NCBI RefSeq assembly: GCF_023630205.1
Contig: NZ_JALPRR010000001.1
Coordinates: 558,001-622,000 of the forward strand
DNA length: 64,000 nucleotides
Direction of reading: 5' to 3'
Origin: Pontibacter ruber
Lineage (GTDB): Bacteria > Bacteroidota > Bacteroidia > Cytophagales > Hymenobacteraceae
Position numbers and translations under genes: made by a program. Below are positions 43,493-52,083 of the stretch, piece by piece; within the stretch, counting starts at the first letter, position 1, and each line of letters starts with the position of its first letter. The notes below the pieces were generated by a model. That model was not told the origin of the DNA. It made no database searches and saw only the letters and a list, made by a program, of their open reading frames with translations.

Positions 43493-45790
43493 ATGCCGGC
43501 GCTGATCCTATACCTGCTCAAAGTGAACGTAGCCCTGGTGCTGTTCTGCCTGGCTTACCACCTGGTGCTGCGCAAGCTCACATTTTATACTTTAAACCGT
43601 GTGTTTCTGGTATTCGGCATTGTATTCTCAACCTTATACCCGCTCTTCGACCTTTCAGAATTGTTTAACCAGCACCAGGAACTGGCGGCCATCCAAACGT
43701 ACGCCATTCCTATAACTGCCTGGAATGCCACGCCCCCAATACCGGAGCAGGCCCCGGCTTTTGACTACTGGCAGATTCCGGTGCTTCTCTTCTGGGTAGG
43801 TGCTGCTGTGATGGCTGCCCGGCTGCTGCTGCAGTTCGTATCGCTTTACCAGATTCATCGTGCCTCATTGCCTGCCAAACACCACGGCGTTGCGTTCAGG
43901 AAAGTGCAAGGTGTAAGCGAAGCGTTCTCTTTCTGGCAGACCATTTACCTGGCCCCGGACCAGCACAAAGCTTCGGAGCTTGAGTCCATACTTCGGCATG
44001 AGCAGGTGCATGTGCGCGGCTGGCATACGCTGGACGTGTTGCTGACTGAGCTTAGTACGGTGTTTTACTGGTTTAACCCGGGCGCTTGGCTCATGAAAAA
44101 AGCTGTAAAAGAAAACCTTGAATTTATAGCCGACCAGCATGTTGTAAATGCTGGCGTCGATCGAGTAGCTTACCAATACCTCTTACTGAAAGTTGTAGGC
44201 GCCACACAACCTCAGATTGCCAATCAGTTTAATTTTCCATCACTTAAACGAAGAATTGCCATGATGAATAAAAAGCCTACCCATAAGGCCAGTAAACTCA
44301 GGTTGCTGATTGCTGTGCCGCTCGCTGCTATATTGCTGCTTGCTTTCCGGAGCGCTACACAGGGAAGTGGTTTGGTAACCGAGGATAAGTTTTCCTCAGC
44401 CTCCGCTACAAGTACGCCAGTTAATGTTCAAGCAGATGATAGTAAGGCATACATTTTTAGTATAGAAGACGAGCCATACTACAAAAACAACCTGCCTGCA
44501 GACTATAAAGCATTTCTGAAGCGCAACCCAGCTATTAGAAAGCTTGGCTGGAAGTTCGAAGACAGGATTAATTTCAACTTAAAATCTGTAGTGATCTTAC
44601 TGAAGAACGGCAAAGTGGAGACGTATGATTTTGACCAGAACCAGCGTATACCGGCACTGGAAGCTAAGTATGGCCAGTTACCAAATCTGCCAGCCCCACC
44701 ACCGCCAGTACCTGCAAAAGAGCAACTGCCACCACCGCCAGTAGTAGATCATAGCCGATCGCTTAACAAGGCATTTTATGAACGAAACCCAAATGTGACC
44801 GGCCTGGCTTGGTTGAGCACAGATAAAATGGGCGCAGAGCAGAAAATAACCGGTTTTGTGATCAAACTGAAAAACGGAGAAATGGAGCGATATAATTATA
44901 ATGATCGGGAAAGCATAAGCACATACAAAAAGAAATACGGTGACCTGCCTGTAGTTCCAGAGTCTCCTGAGCTTCCGCCTCCGCCAGTTCAGAATAAAAC
45001 TGAAGCAAAGACAAGCCTACCGGATTCGGCTGTGTATTACATTGACGGGAAGGAAGTAACAGCTGAAGCCGCTAAAAAGCTGGATCCGAAAGAAATCCAC
45101 AGCGTGAACGTACTCAAAGGAGAAGGTGCAAAAAAGGCTTTCGGAGATAAAGCAGAGAAGGGCGTTATTTCGATCACGACCAAGAAAAACAAAGACACAC
45201 CGGAAGTACTGAAGTTTAACAAGAAACTAACTGCCCCTCAGCCGAATGGTCAGGGAGCTATTCAGCTATCAGATGAGTACAAAGCTTTCTATGCACGCAA
45301 CCCGCAGGTAAGAAAAATTGAATGGATAGCTGCCAATGAGATCAGGATCAGGCTTGAATCAGAGGAAGAGGTGTATAACCTTAATGACAAAAGGAGCCGG
45401 GCTGCGGCCGAGAAAAAGTATGGCCAGCTTCCTTCTTCGCCTCCGCCGGCAAGAGTTATGACACAAGAAGAATTTGATGCGCAAGTTAAAAAAGGCCCGC
45501 AAGAGAATGATGAGATCTTTATACCGGAAGAAATAGACTACTACAAAGACAGAAGCAATTTGCCTGTGGATTATACAAATTTCCTGAAGAAGAACCCTTC
45601 TGTAAAAAAAGTGGGCTGGACAATGAATAAGCAGACAAAGTCTGAGGTAATTGTTCTGTTTATGAAGTCTGGAGGCACAGAACGCTATGAGTTAAACAAC
45701 AGCCAAAGTATGGCTATCGCAGAAGGCAAGTATGGCAAGTTTCCAACTGTATTGCCTCCACCGCCGCCTGTCATGATCAAGAAGAATTAA
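43493..45790 (+). CDS. BlaR1/MecR1-type M56 metallopeptidase with repeated C-terminal modules and plug-like segment
   Basis: 765 aa. Four N-terminal hydrophobic segments and a fifth at ~287-302. Zinc site HEQVH at 169-173 (HEXXH) and ENLEFIADQHV near 205-215 are the M56 catalytic residues. After residue ~305 the expected penicillin-binding sensor domain is missing. Instead there are four ~65-aa modules (~333, ~424, ~596, ~694 onward), each built on KAFxxRNPxVxxxxW ... G..E.Y ... KYGxLP then a PPPP run. Between modules 2 and 3 lies a TonB-plug-like segment (~510-565: YYIDGKEVT, SVNVLKGEGAKKAFG, KGVISITTKK). It should cleave the BlaI-like repressor on receiving an unknown signal through these modules. 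Confidence 0.85.
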   Translation: MPALILYLLKVNVALVLFCLAYHLVLRKLTFYTLNRVFLVFGIVFSTLYPLFDLSELFNQHQELAAIQTYAIPITAWNATPPIPEQAPAFDYWQIPVLLFWVGAAVMAARLLLQFVSLYQIHRASLPAKHHGVAFRKVQGVSEAFSFWQTIYLAPDQHKASELESILRHEQVHVRGWHTLDVLLTELSTVFYWFNPGAWLMKKAVKENLEFIADQHVVNAGVDRVAYQYLLLKVVGATQPQIANQFNFPSLKRRIAMMNKKPTHKASKLRLLIAVPLAAILLLAFRSATQGSGLVTEDKFSSASATSTPVNVQADDSKAYIFSIEDEPYYKNNLPADYKAFLKRNPAIRKLGWKFEDRINFNLKSVVILLKNGKVETYDFDQNQRIPALEAKYGQLPNLPAPPPPVPAKEQLPPPPVVDHSRSLNKAFYERNPNVTGLAWLSTDKMGAEQKITGFVIKLKNGEMERYNYNDRESISTYKKKYGDLPVVPESPELPPPPVQNKTEAKTSLPDSAVYYIDGKEVTAEAAKKLDPKEIHSVNVLKGEGAKKAFGDKAEKGVISITTKKNKDTPEVLKFNKKLTAPQPNGQGAIQLSDEYKAFYARNPQVRKIEWIAANEIRIRLESEEEVYNLNDKRSRAAAEKKYGQLPSSPPPARVMTQEEFDAQVKKGPQENDEIFIPEEIDYYKDRSNLPVDYTNFLKKNPSVKKVGWTMNKQTKSEVIVLFMKSGGTERYELNNSQSMAIAEGKYGKFPTVLPPPPPVMIKKN

Positions 45791-45806
45791 TCAAACAACT
45801 TATGAC

Positions 45807-45843
45807 ACAGCCCCTAAGGTATCAGCTATACTTTAGGGGCTGT
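45807..45843 (+). terminator. terminator of the blaI-M56 operon
   Basis: Perfect arms ACAGCCCCTAA (45807-45817) and TTAGGGGCTGT (45833-45843) with a 15-base loop, followed by TCTTTT. Confidence 0.8.
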
Positions 45844-45910
45844 TCTTTTAACTATACCTCTTTATTGTTGAGCTACATTCCTGTTACACAGCATATTTCT
45901 AAGTCAAGTA

Positions 45911-45941
45911 TTGCATATCAAATAAAGTATTTCTATCTTTG
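45911..45941 (+). promoter_or_regulatory. consensus promoter of the rplM-rpsI-rpsB operon
   Basis: TTG at 45911-45913, 20 bases, then TATCTTTG at 45934-45941: an exact TTG-N19-21-TAnnTTTG match, 66 bases before the rplM ATG. Confidence 0.8.
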
Positions 45942-46006
45942 TGACCATTTTTCGAGAACCGAAGAAAACAATTGTTCATTAAATAAATCGCTTACAACCA
46001 CCAAAA

Positions 46007-46456
46007 ATGGATCATTTAAGTTATAAGACCCTTACGGTCAACAAGAAAACAGCTAACAAAAGCTGGGTGATTGTTGATGCAGGGCAAGGAAACTTGGGTC
46101 GCGTGGCGTCTGAAATCGCCAAGATCCTGAAAGGCAAGCACAAGCCTTCATACACGCCAAATGCTGACTGCGGCGACAACGTGATTGTTATCAACTCTGA
46201 TAACGTGCGTTTCTCTGGCCGTAAGTGGGACCAGAAGTACTACCTGACACACACGGGTTACCCAGGTGGTCAGAAGAAAACTTCTCCACGTGAGCTAAAG
46301 GCAAAATCATCTACACTGCTTGTAGAGCGCGCTGTTCGTGGCATGTTGCCTAAAGGCCCTCTAGGTCGCGAGCTGTTCAGAAACCTTCATGTTTTTACAG
46401 GAAGCGAGCATCCGTTTGCAGCTCAGCAGCCTAAAGAATTAACCTTCAACATCTAA
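46007..46456 (+). CDS. rplM: 50S ribosomal protein L13
   Basis: 149 aa, usual length. Seen: KSWVIVDAGQGNLGRVASEIAKIL-type start, YTPNADCGDNVIVINSDNV, YPGGQKKTSPREL and AVRGMLPKGPLGRELFRNL. First gene of the rplM-rpsI pair with rpsB following. No heptamer motif inside. Confidence 0.98.
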   Translation: MDHLSYKTLTVNKKTANKSWVIVDAGQGNLGRVASEIAKILKGKHKPSYTPNADCGDNVIVINSDNVRFSGRKWDQKYYLTHTGYPGGQKKTSPRELKAKSSTLLVERAVRGMLPKGPLGRELFRNLHVFTGSEHPFAAQQPKELTFNI

Positions 46457-46462
46457 TTATTA

Positions 46463-46849
46463 ATGGAAATTATCAATACATCCGGTAGAAGAAAAACCTC
46501 GGTGGCGCGTGTGTACATGACGCCTGGGCAAGGGAATATCACTATTAACGGTAAAGATATCAAGGCATACTTCCCTGACGAAGTACTGCAGACTATAGTA
46601 AATCAGCCGTTTAAAACCTTGGACGCAATTGGCAAGTACGATGTGACTGCTAATCTAAAAGGTGGTGGTGTAAGCGGCCAGGCTGAAGCACTTAGACTTG
46701 CTATCTCTAAAGCACTGGTAGTTGAGAACGCCGAGACAAAAACACTTCTGAGAAAAGAAGGTTTCATCACACGTGACCCACGTATGGTGGAGCGTAAGAA
46801 GTTCGGTAAGCGTAAAGCGCGTCGTTCATTCCAGTTCAGCAAACGTTAA
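46463..46849 (+). CDS. rpsI: 30S ribosomal protein S9
   Basis: 128 aa, starting 6 bases after the rplM stop. Seen: GRRKTSVARVYMTPGQGNITING, LKGGGVSGQAEALRLAISKAL, the RDPRMVERKKFGKRKARR block and the C-terminal FSKR that reaches the P-site tRNA. Confidence 0.98.
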   Translation: MEIINTSGRRKTSVARVYMTPGQGNITINGKDIKAYFPDEVLQTIVNQPFKTLDAIGKYDVTANLKGGGVSGQAEALRLAISKALVVENAETKTLLRKEGFITRDPRMVERKKFGKRKARRSFQFSKR

Positions 46850-46870
46850 TATTAAAGGTGTATCAACAAC

Positions 46871-47638
46871 ATGGCAAGTACTAATTATAAAGAATTACTG
46901 GAAGCTGGTGTACACTTTGGACACCTTACCAGAAAGTGGGACCCGAAAATGGCTCCGTACATCTTCATGGAGAAGAACGGTATCCACATCATTGACCTGA
47001 ACAAGACGCTGGTTGCGCTTGATGAAGCTACTTCAGCTATCAAGAACATCGCCAAGTCTGGCCGTAAGATCATGTTCGTAGCTACTAAAAAGCAAGCTCA
47101 GGACATCGTTGCGGAAGAGGCGAAGCGTCTTAAAATGCCTTACGTTACCGATCGTTGGTTAGGCGGTATGCTGACTAACTTCGCTACTGTGCGTAAGTCT
47201 TTGAAGAAAATGTCTACTATCGACAAGATGGTAAAAGACAACACTGCTTATGCAGCGATTGCAAAGCGTGAGCGTCTGATGCTTTCTCGTGAGCGTGAGA
47301 AACTGGAGCGTGTACTGGGTGGTATCGCTGACCTTTCAAGACTGCCTGCAGCGCTTTTCATCGTTGACGTGAAGCGTGAGCACATCGCGGTTAAAGAAGC
47401 TCAGAAGCTGAACCTGCCTGTTTTCGCTATCTGCGATACAAACTCTAACCCGAACCTGGTTGACTTCCCAATCCCTGCGAACGACGACGCTTCCAAGTCA
47501 ATCGCTCTTATCGTTTCTATCATCGGTAAGGCTATTGAAGAAGGTCTGTCTGAGCGCAAAGTGGACAAAGAAGAAACTGAGCGTAAGCGTTCTGAAGAAG
47601 AAGGCATCAAGGCTAAGCAAGAAGCAGACGAGCAATAG
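46871..47638 (+). CDS. rpsB: 30S ribosomal protein S2
   Basis: 255 aa, starting 21 bases after rpsI. Seen: [54 protein letters not shown] and [24 protein letters not shown]-terminal tail is charged (Glu/Lys). Confidence 0.98.
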   Translation: MASTNYKELLEAGVHFGHLTRKWDPKMAPYIFMEKNGIHIIDLNKTLVALDEATSAIKNIAKSGRKIMFVATKKQAQDIVAEEAKRLKMPYVTDRWLGGMLTNFATVRKSLKKMSTIDKMVKDNTAYAAIAKRERLMLSREREKLERVLGGIADLSRLPAALFIVDVKREHIAVKEAQKLNLPVFAICDTNSNPNLVDFPIPANDDASKSIALIVSIIGKAIEEGLSERKVDKEETERKRSEEEGIKAKQEADEQ

Positions 47639-47664
47639 TCAATTGTTCATATTGCCATAACAAT

Positions 47665-47706
47665 AAACTGAACATTGGGCGCTTCTGCTGCTTCAATGTT
47701 CAGTTT
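47665..47706 (+). terminator. hairpin after rpsB
   Basis: Arms AAACTGAACATT (47665-47676) and AATGTTCAGTTT (47695-47706), 18-base loop, then GTTTTA. It may partly separate the ribosomal operon from tsf. Confidence 0.7.
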
Positions 47707-47800
47707 GTTTTATAGGTTCAGGAAAGATAAAAACTGCTTATCAGAACCTATCGATACTGAAATTCATAATTTATAATTCCTAATTCTTAATTATAAAACG

Positions 47801-48637
47801 ATGGCTATTACAGCACAAGACGTTAACAGACTCCGTCAGGAAACCGGAGCCGGTATGATGGACTGCAAGAAGGCGCTTACTGAAGCAAACGGCGACTTCG
47901 AAGCGGCTAAAGATATTCTGCGTAAGCAGGGACAAAAAATTGCCAGCAAGCGTGCTGACAACACAACTTCTGAAGGTATTGTGTTAACGCAGGTTTCTGC
48001 TGATGGCTCGACTGGTAAAGTAGTAGCTATTGCTTGCGAAACTGAGCCGGTATCTAAAGTTGAAGATTTCAGAAACCTTGCGCAGGCAGTTTTAGATGCA
48101 GCTGTTTCTACAAACGCTGCTTCTAAAGAAGAATTACTTGCTACACCTCAGGCTGACGGTCGTTCACTTCAGGACCACATCACTGACCTGATGGGCAAGA
48201 TCGGTGAGAAGATCGATGTAGTGTCTTACGAGACTGTAAACGCTGAGAAAGTTGTAGCTTACAATCACTCTAATGGTAAGTTAGGTGTATTGGTTGGCCT
48301 GAACAACACAAACGGTACTGATGTAACTGAAGTTGGCAAAGACATCGCAATGCAGATTGCGGCTATGAAGCCAATTGCACTGGACAAAGACGGTGTTGAT
48401 GCAGCTACAGTAGAGCGTGAAATCGAGATCGGTAAAGAGCAGGCGCGTGCTGAAGGTAAGCCAGAAGCGATGCTTGAGAAAATTGCTTTGGGTAAACTGA
48501 ACAAGTTCTACAAAGAAAGCACACTGTTGAACCAGGAGTTCGTTAAAGATTCTTCTTTAACAATCGCTCAGCTGCTTGAAAAAACGAGCAAAGGCTTAAC
48601 AGTTACTGACTTTAAGCGTGTAGCTATCGGTGCTTAA
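47801..48637 (+). CDS. tsf: translation elongation factor Ts
   Basis: 278 aa. GDP/GTP exchange factor for EF-Tu. Seen: the UBA-like N-terminal region VNRLRQETGAGMMDCKKALTE-type (residues ~8-28), LRKQGQKIASKRADN, IACETEPVSKVEDF and the C-terminal IGKEQARAEGKPEAMLEKIALGKLNKFYKE block. Normal length and order after rpsB. Confidence 0.97.
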   Translation: MAITAQDVNRLRQETGAGMMDCKKALTEANGDFEAAKDILRKQGQKIASKRADNTTSEGIVLTQVSADGSTGKVVAIACETEPVSKVEDFRNLAQAVLDAAVSTNAASKEELLATPQADGRSLQDHITDLMGKIGEKIDVVSYETVNAEKVVAYNHSNGKLGVLVGLNNTNGTDVTEVGKDIAMQIAAMKPIALDKDGVDAATVEREIEIGKEQARAEGKPEAMLEKIALGKLNKFYKESTLLNQEFVKDSSLTIAQLLEKTSKGLTVTDFKRVAIGA

Positions 48638-48659
48638 TTGCACCCAGCTTATAAAGTAT

Positions 48660-48685
48660 AAAAGCCCGCTTTACAGCGGGCTTTT
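48660..48685 (+). terminator. tsf terminator
   Basis: AAAGCCCGCT (48661-48670) and AGCGGGCTTTT (48675-48685) around a 4-base loop, followed by more T. Confidence 0.9.
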
Positions 48686-48750
48686 TTTATGCTATAGCGG
48701 CTATAAGCTAAGGCAAAGCTTAAGCCTGTGAGGGTTAGTAGTGCTATTCT

Positions 48751-49287
48751 TTATAAAATTACTGTTGGTTCTGATATATGAGTCACTTCTGCTTTGTTCA
48801 GAAACTCCGACAAAGTAGTTTGACTTGTTGCTTTACCATTTGCAAGTTCAATAAGATATTCAAACGGGTTAGCTATACCTTTTTCAAACACCCAAAGCCT
48901 AAACCGTCTATGGTTACCATTTTTATTTAGATGAATTAGTTCTTCAAAGCAACATATCTGCATTGACTGACTGTGGTAAAGATGCTTTGGGTTAATAATC
49001 CCCTCTGTAAATACCCTTTGGTATACTTCATCTTCAATGTCTAAAATTATTCTTAAGCTATCAAAGTAAACTACTTTGTACTCACTAAGAGAGTCTTTGA
49101 GAATGCTTCCATTGAATTTCTGGTACTTTTTAGTCTCGAGGTCCTGACTGAAATATTGTTCAGCTAAGCGATTCGCGTATTCGCCTTGATTAGCATAAGT
49201 TCTTTTCTCATCAACTACTACACCTCTTTCTGCCGTTTTGCAGCCACAAAGAGCGATAGCAATGAGAAAAAGATAGGCTGCTTTCAT
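48751..49287 (-). CDS. hypothetical lipoprotein (178 aa), AT-rich
   Basis: 178 aa. Lipobox ALCGCK near residue 15 indicates a lipoprotein. The body is charged and not recognised (DLETKKYQKFNGSILKD, IEDEVYQRVFTEGIINPKH). Codons are AT-richer than in neighbours tsf and the MutS-like gene, which suggests later acquisition. No enzyme motif. Monocistronic or leading from the small conserved gene upstream on the same strand. Confidence 0.65.
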   Translation of the reverse strand: MKAAYLFLIAIALCGCKTAERGVVVDEKRTYANQGEYANRLAEQYFSQDLETKKYQKFNGSILKDSLSEYKVVYFDSLRIILDIEDEVYQRVFTEGIINPKHLYHSQSMQICCFEELIHLNKNGNHRRFRLWVFEKGIANPFEYLIELANGKATSQTTLSEFLNKAEVTHISEPTVIL

Positions 49288-49326
49288 TGCCTTCTATAAT
49301 TGGAATACTACATTATCAGAGCAATC

Positions 49327-49569
49327 TCAACCGTTTCTTCTGACAGTACTTACAAACGCATCGCGCATGTCGGTGAAGCGGTTCAGCACTGCTTCGATAA
49401 ACTCGTCATCTATCAGCTCTTTTGCACCCGCGTCTCCCAACACATCCATCTCACTTATTTTATAGGTTTGCTCAAAATCGCCTTTCTCAAACTTGAGCAA
49501 AAACTTTCCGTTCCACGACATCAACGTGATCTTGACCTGTGGGTGCGGTATATCGGCTACTATTCTCAT
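49327..49569 (-). CDS. small conserved hypothetical protein (80 aa)
   Basis: 80 aa, starting RIVADIPHPQVKITLMSWNGKF and continuing KFEKGDFEQTYKISEMD and NRFTDMRDAF. The pattern of an alternating-strand N-terminus and helical C-terminus is that of a small folded soluble protein. I recall similar uncharacterised proteins in Bacteroidota but cannot confirm. It sits 70 bases downstream of the MutS-like gene on the same strand. Confidence 0.65.
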   Translation of the reverse strand: MRIVADIPHPQVKITLMSWNGKFLLKFEKGDFEQTYKISEMDVLGDAGAKELIDDEFIEAVLNRFTDMRDAFVSTVRRNG

Positions 49570-49638
49570 GTTGGTGTATCTTAAATTTCTGGATTTGAAT
49601 ACGGATTTATACTTTGACTGCAGGCTTACAGTTCATAT

Positions 49639-51456
49639 TTATACTTCGTCTTCTATAGCGATGCCCATGAGCTGCATGAGCTTGCTTGCATTAAAACTGC
49701 GGCAAATGCCCCGTGTAAGCTTGTAATCAAAGTTGATCTCGTCGCCAATGATGTCGCTGTTGAAGCTATAGTTTTCCACGCTTCCCTGCAGTTCCTGCTC
49801 CATGGCGCCCAGTTCAAGGTCGTGAGTAGAGATAAGGCCCGACGTGTTGCGCTGGTGCAGCTGCCTGATCAGCGACATAGCGCCTAAATGCCGGTCGCGG
49901 GAGTTGGTACCTTTCAGGATCTCGTCCAGCAGATAGAAAACAGGTTGCTGGCCGTCTTCTGTCAGGTTCAGGAGGATGCGCAGGCGCTTGAGCTCTGCAT
50001 AAAAAGACGAGGTACTTTCGGCCAGGTTATCTGCCGTGCGCATGGCCGTGTATACCTGCACCGGTGCCACTTTCAGTTTATCAGCACACACAGGCGCTCC
50101 TATAAAGGCCAGTACCATGTTAATGCCTACTGTGCGCAGGAAGGTAGTTTTACCCGACATGTTAGAACCCGTTACTACAATGGTTTTACCGGCTCCCTGC
50201 ATGGTAAAATCGTTGGCGACACGGTTACTGGAGAAGATAAGTGGATGGGCTAACTGAACCGCATCGAACTCGAATGGCTGCTGGCTGAGCTCCGGTACCG
50301 CAAAGTGCGGGTGTGCATACTGAAACGCGGCAATACTGGCGATGGCTTCAAAATGAGCAAGCACATCCAACGCCTCCTCTACCTGGTCCAGGTGCTGCTC
50401 TTTCCAGTTCTCCAGGCGGTAGATCCACACAAAATCCCACATCAGGATGGTGTTAAGGAAAAAGCTCATCAGCGTGCTCAGGCGCCAGGAGAAATAGTCG
50501 ATGATGGTGGCTACTTTACCAATTGCTTTGGAGGCTGGAATATGCTCCCGATGCAGTTTTGCTTTCAACTCTTCCAGCAAAGGTGCTTTGAAGGTATGTT
50601 GTTCGATGTGCTGCAACTGATCGGTGTAGCTGCGCATGGACTCATACATGCCCATGCTGTTATCATAGTAATCGTCCCGTACTTTCTGAAAGCGCAGCCC
50701 CACCAGATATTGCACTACTAGGAAACCAACAGCAATATAACCGGAGTAACCATACAGCCAGGCTGCAATAGAAGCCAGCGTAAGTACAGGCAGCACAAAC
50801 AGCAGCACTTTCATAAACGGGTACTGTCCGTAAAAGCTGCGCTGCCGCAGCCAATCGAAAAATGCCGGGGCATTGCTATCAGCGTGCTTGTAGTGCATGG
50901 GCATTGCAAGAAACCCTTGCAGCCACTCCAGTTCAGAAGTATTGGCAAGGGCAGCTGCGGCCTCCTGCCTGCGCAGTATCTCCGACACAGGTGCCCCTTT
51001 TTGCAGCCACTGCGCCAGTTTATACTTGCCGACATTGGTTACCGAGCGGTTCACCAGCTGAAACAGCGAACTTCTGCCAAAGATGTCCAGGTCGGATGTA
51101 TACGGGTGGTGATCGTCGATAAACGCATCTCCCCCGTCGAACTGCTGAAGCCGCCCCTGCAGCCGCTCGATCTCGTGCAGGTTTAACTGTCCCAGCAATT
51201 GCAGCTGTTTATACTTGTAGTCGAGGCGGCTGTGCCAGCGCATTACAAGTATAAACAATAGATAAAACACCACGATGCTCGCGATGCCTTCGGTCGTATG
51301 GCCGGTTTTAAAAAAATAATAAGCTACGGCAGCACCAAGTATAAATACCAGCACCCGCAACCACGAAACTGTCCGTGAGCTGGATGCGGCTCGTTTTTCT
51401 TCTTCCTGAAAGGCTACTGCGCGTTGTCTGAACTCCTCTTCTCTGTTATTATTCAC
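49639..51456 (-). CDS. membrane-anchored MutS-family ATPase
   Basis: 605 aa. The C-terminal ATPase shows Walker A GSNMSGKTTF (~428), MRTADNLAESTSSFYAEL, Walker B FYLLDEILKGTNS (~508) and STHDLELG. These are MutS signature elements. No mismatch-recognition (domain I) Phe-x-Glu is seen. Instead there are membrane helices: two near residues 29-46 and 54-72, and two more near 212-245. It starts with a charged coiled segment. So it is not a normal mismatch-repair MutS but a membrane-tethered relative; function unknown. Confidence 0.85.
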   Translation of the reverse strand: MNNNREEEFRQRAVAFQEEEKRAASSSRTVSWLRVLVFILGAAVAYYFFKTGHTTEGIASIVVFYLLFILVMRWHSRLDYKYKQLQLLGQLNLHEIERLQGRLQQFDGGDAFIDDHHPYTSDLDIFGRSSLFQLVNRSVTNVGKYKLAQWLQKGAPVSEILRRQEAAAALANTSELEWLQGFLAMPMHYKHADSNAPAFFDWLRQRSFYGQYPFMKVLLFVLPVLTLASIAAWLYGYSGYIAVGFLVVQYLVGLRFQKVRDDYYDNSMGMYESMRSYTDQLQHIEQHTFKAPLLEELKAKLHREHIPASKAIGKVATIIDYFSWRLSTLMSFFLNTILMWDFVWIYRLENWKEQHLDQVEEALDVLAHFEAIASIAAFQYAHPHFAVPELSQQPFEFDAVQLAHPLIFSSNRVANDFTMQGAGKTIVVTGSNMSGKTTFLRTVGINMVLAFIGAPVCADKLKVAPVQVYTAMRTADNLAESTSSFYAELKRLRILLNLTEDGQQPVFYLLDEILKGTNSRDRHLGAMSLIRQLHQRNTSGLISTHDLELGAMEQELQGSVENYSFNSDIIGDEINFDYKLTRGICRSFNASKLMQLMGIAIEDEV

Positions 51457-51492
51457 TCGGATTGTAAGATTTAGTAAAGCTGCTCTACCTGC

Positions 51493-51924
51493 CTAATCAA
51501 TGGTGGCAATGCATTTCAGCTCAATGGCAATAGGTGTCGGCAGTTTGTTTACCTCTACTGTGGTGCGGCAAGGCTGGTTATACTTGAAATACTCTGCATA
51601 AAGGCGGTTGTACGTGGCAAAATCATCTTTCATGTTGGTCAGGAACACCGTTACATCCACCAGGTTATCCCAGTTAGAGCCAGCATCTTCTAAAATATTG
51701 CGCACGTTCTGAAACACCGAGCGGCACTGGGCCTCTATGTCGTAGGAGACGATGTTGCCTTTCTCATCCAGTTCCACACCGGGTATTTTCTTAGTTCCTC
51801 GTTCCCGTGGGCCAACACCAGATAAGAACAACAGGTTTCCTACACGCCGTGCATGTGGGTACGCCCCCACCGGTTCCGGTGCTTTCGATGAATTAAGAAT
51901 GTCTTTTTCGTTTGCCATACCCAA
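51493..51924 (-). CDS. RidA-family protein (deaminase-like)
   Basis: 143 aa. Seen: SSKAPEPVGAYPHARRVGNLLFLSGVGPRE, DIEAQCRSVFQNVRNILEDAGS and CRTTVEVNKLPTPIAIEL with the substrate-binding Arg near 119. Resembles the 2-aminomuconate-deaminase-like subgroup more than short RidA. Typical role: hydrolysis of reactive enamine/imine intermediates. An ATG two codons inside (51918) is an alternative start. Confidence 0.88.
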   Translation of the reverse strand: MGMANEKDILNSSKAPEPVGAYPHARRVGNLLFLSGVGPRERGTKKIPGVELDEKGNIVSYDIEAQCRSVFQNVRNILEDAGSNWDNLVDVTVFLTNMKDDFATYNRLYAEYFKYNQPCRTTVEVNKLPTPIAIELKCIATID

Positions 51925-52003
51925 ATATATAAAAATTTATAGGTCTATTAAGATAGCAGCACACTCCCTATCCTCTTCTACGAGTCAGACGCCTGTTAAA
52001 GCA

Positions 52004-52030
52004 AAAGAACCGGCTTACCGCCGGCTCTTT
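52004..52030 (-). terminator. hairpin after the sigma operon
   Basis: Arms AAAGAACCGGC (52004-52014) and GCCGGCTCTTT (52020-52030) with one mismatch. It lies 54 bases beyond the stop of the DUF4097-like gene. Confidence 0.65.
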
Positions 52031-52083
52031 CACCTTAACAAACACAATGATCACAAAGTTATTGTATGCTTACCGCGGAAAGA

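Noticed and set aside
45802-46026. 74-codon frame before rplM
   Set aside because: Covers the terminator of the previous operon and the promoter of rplM.
46007-48637. Searched for the iterated heptamer or a leader riboswitch in the ribosomal operon
   Set aside because: No heptamer inside the genes and no recognisable L13/S2 leader structure in the 66-base leader.
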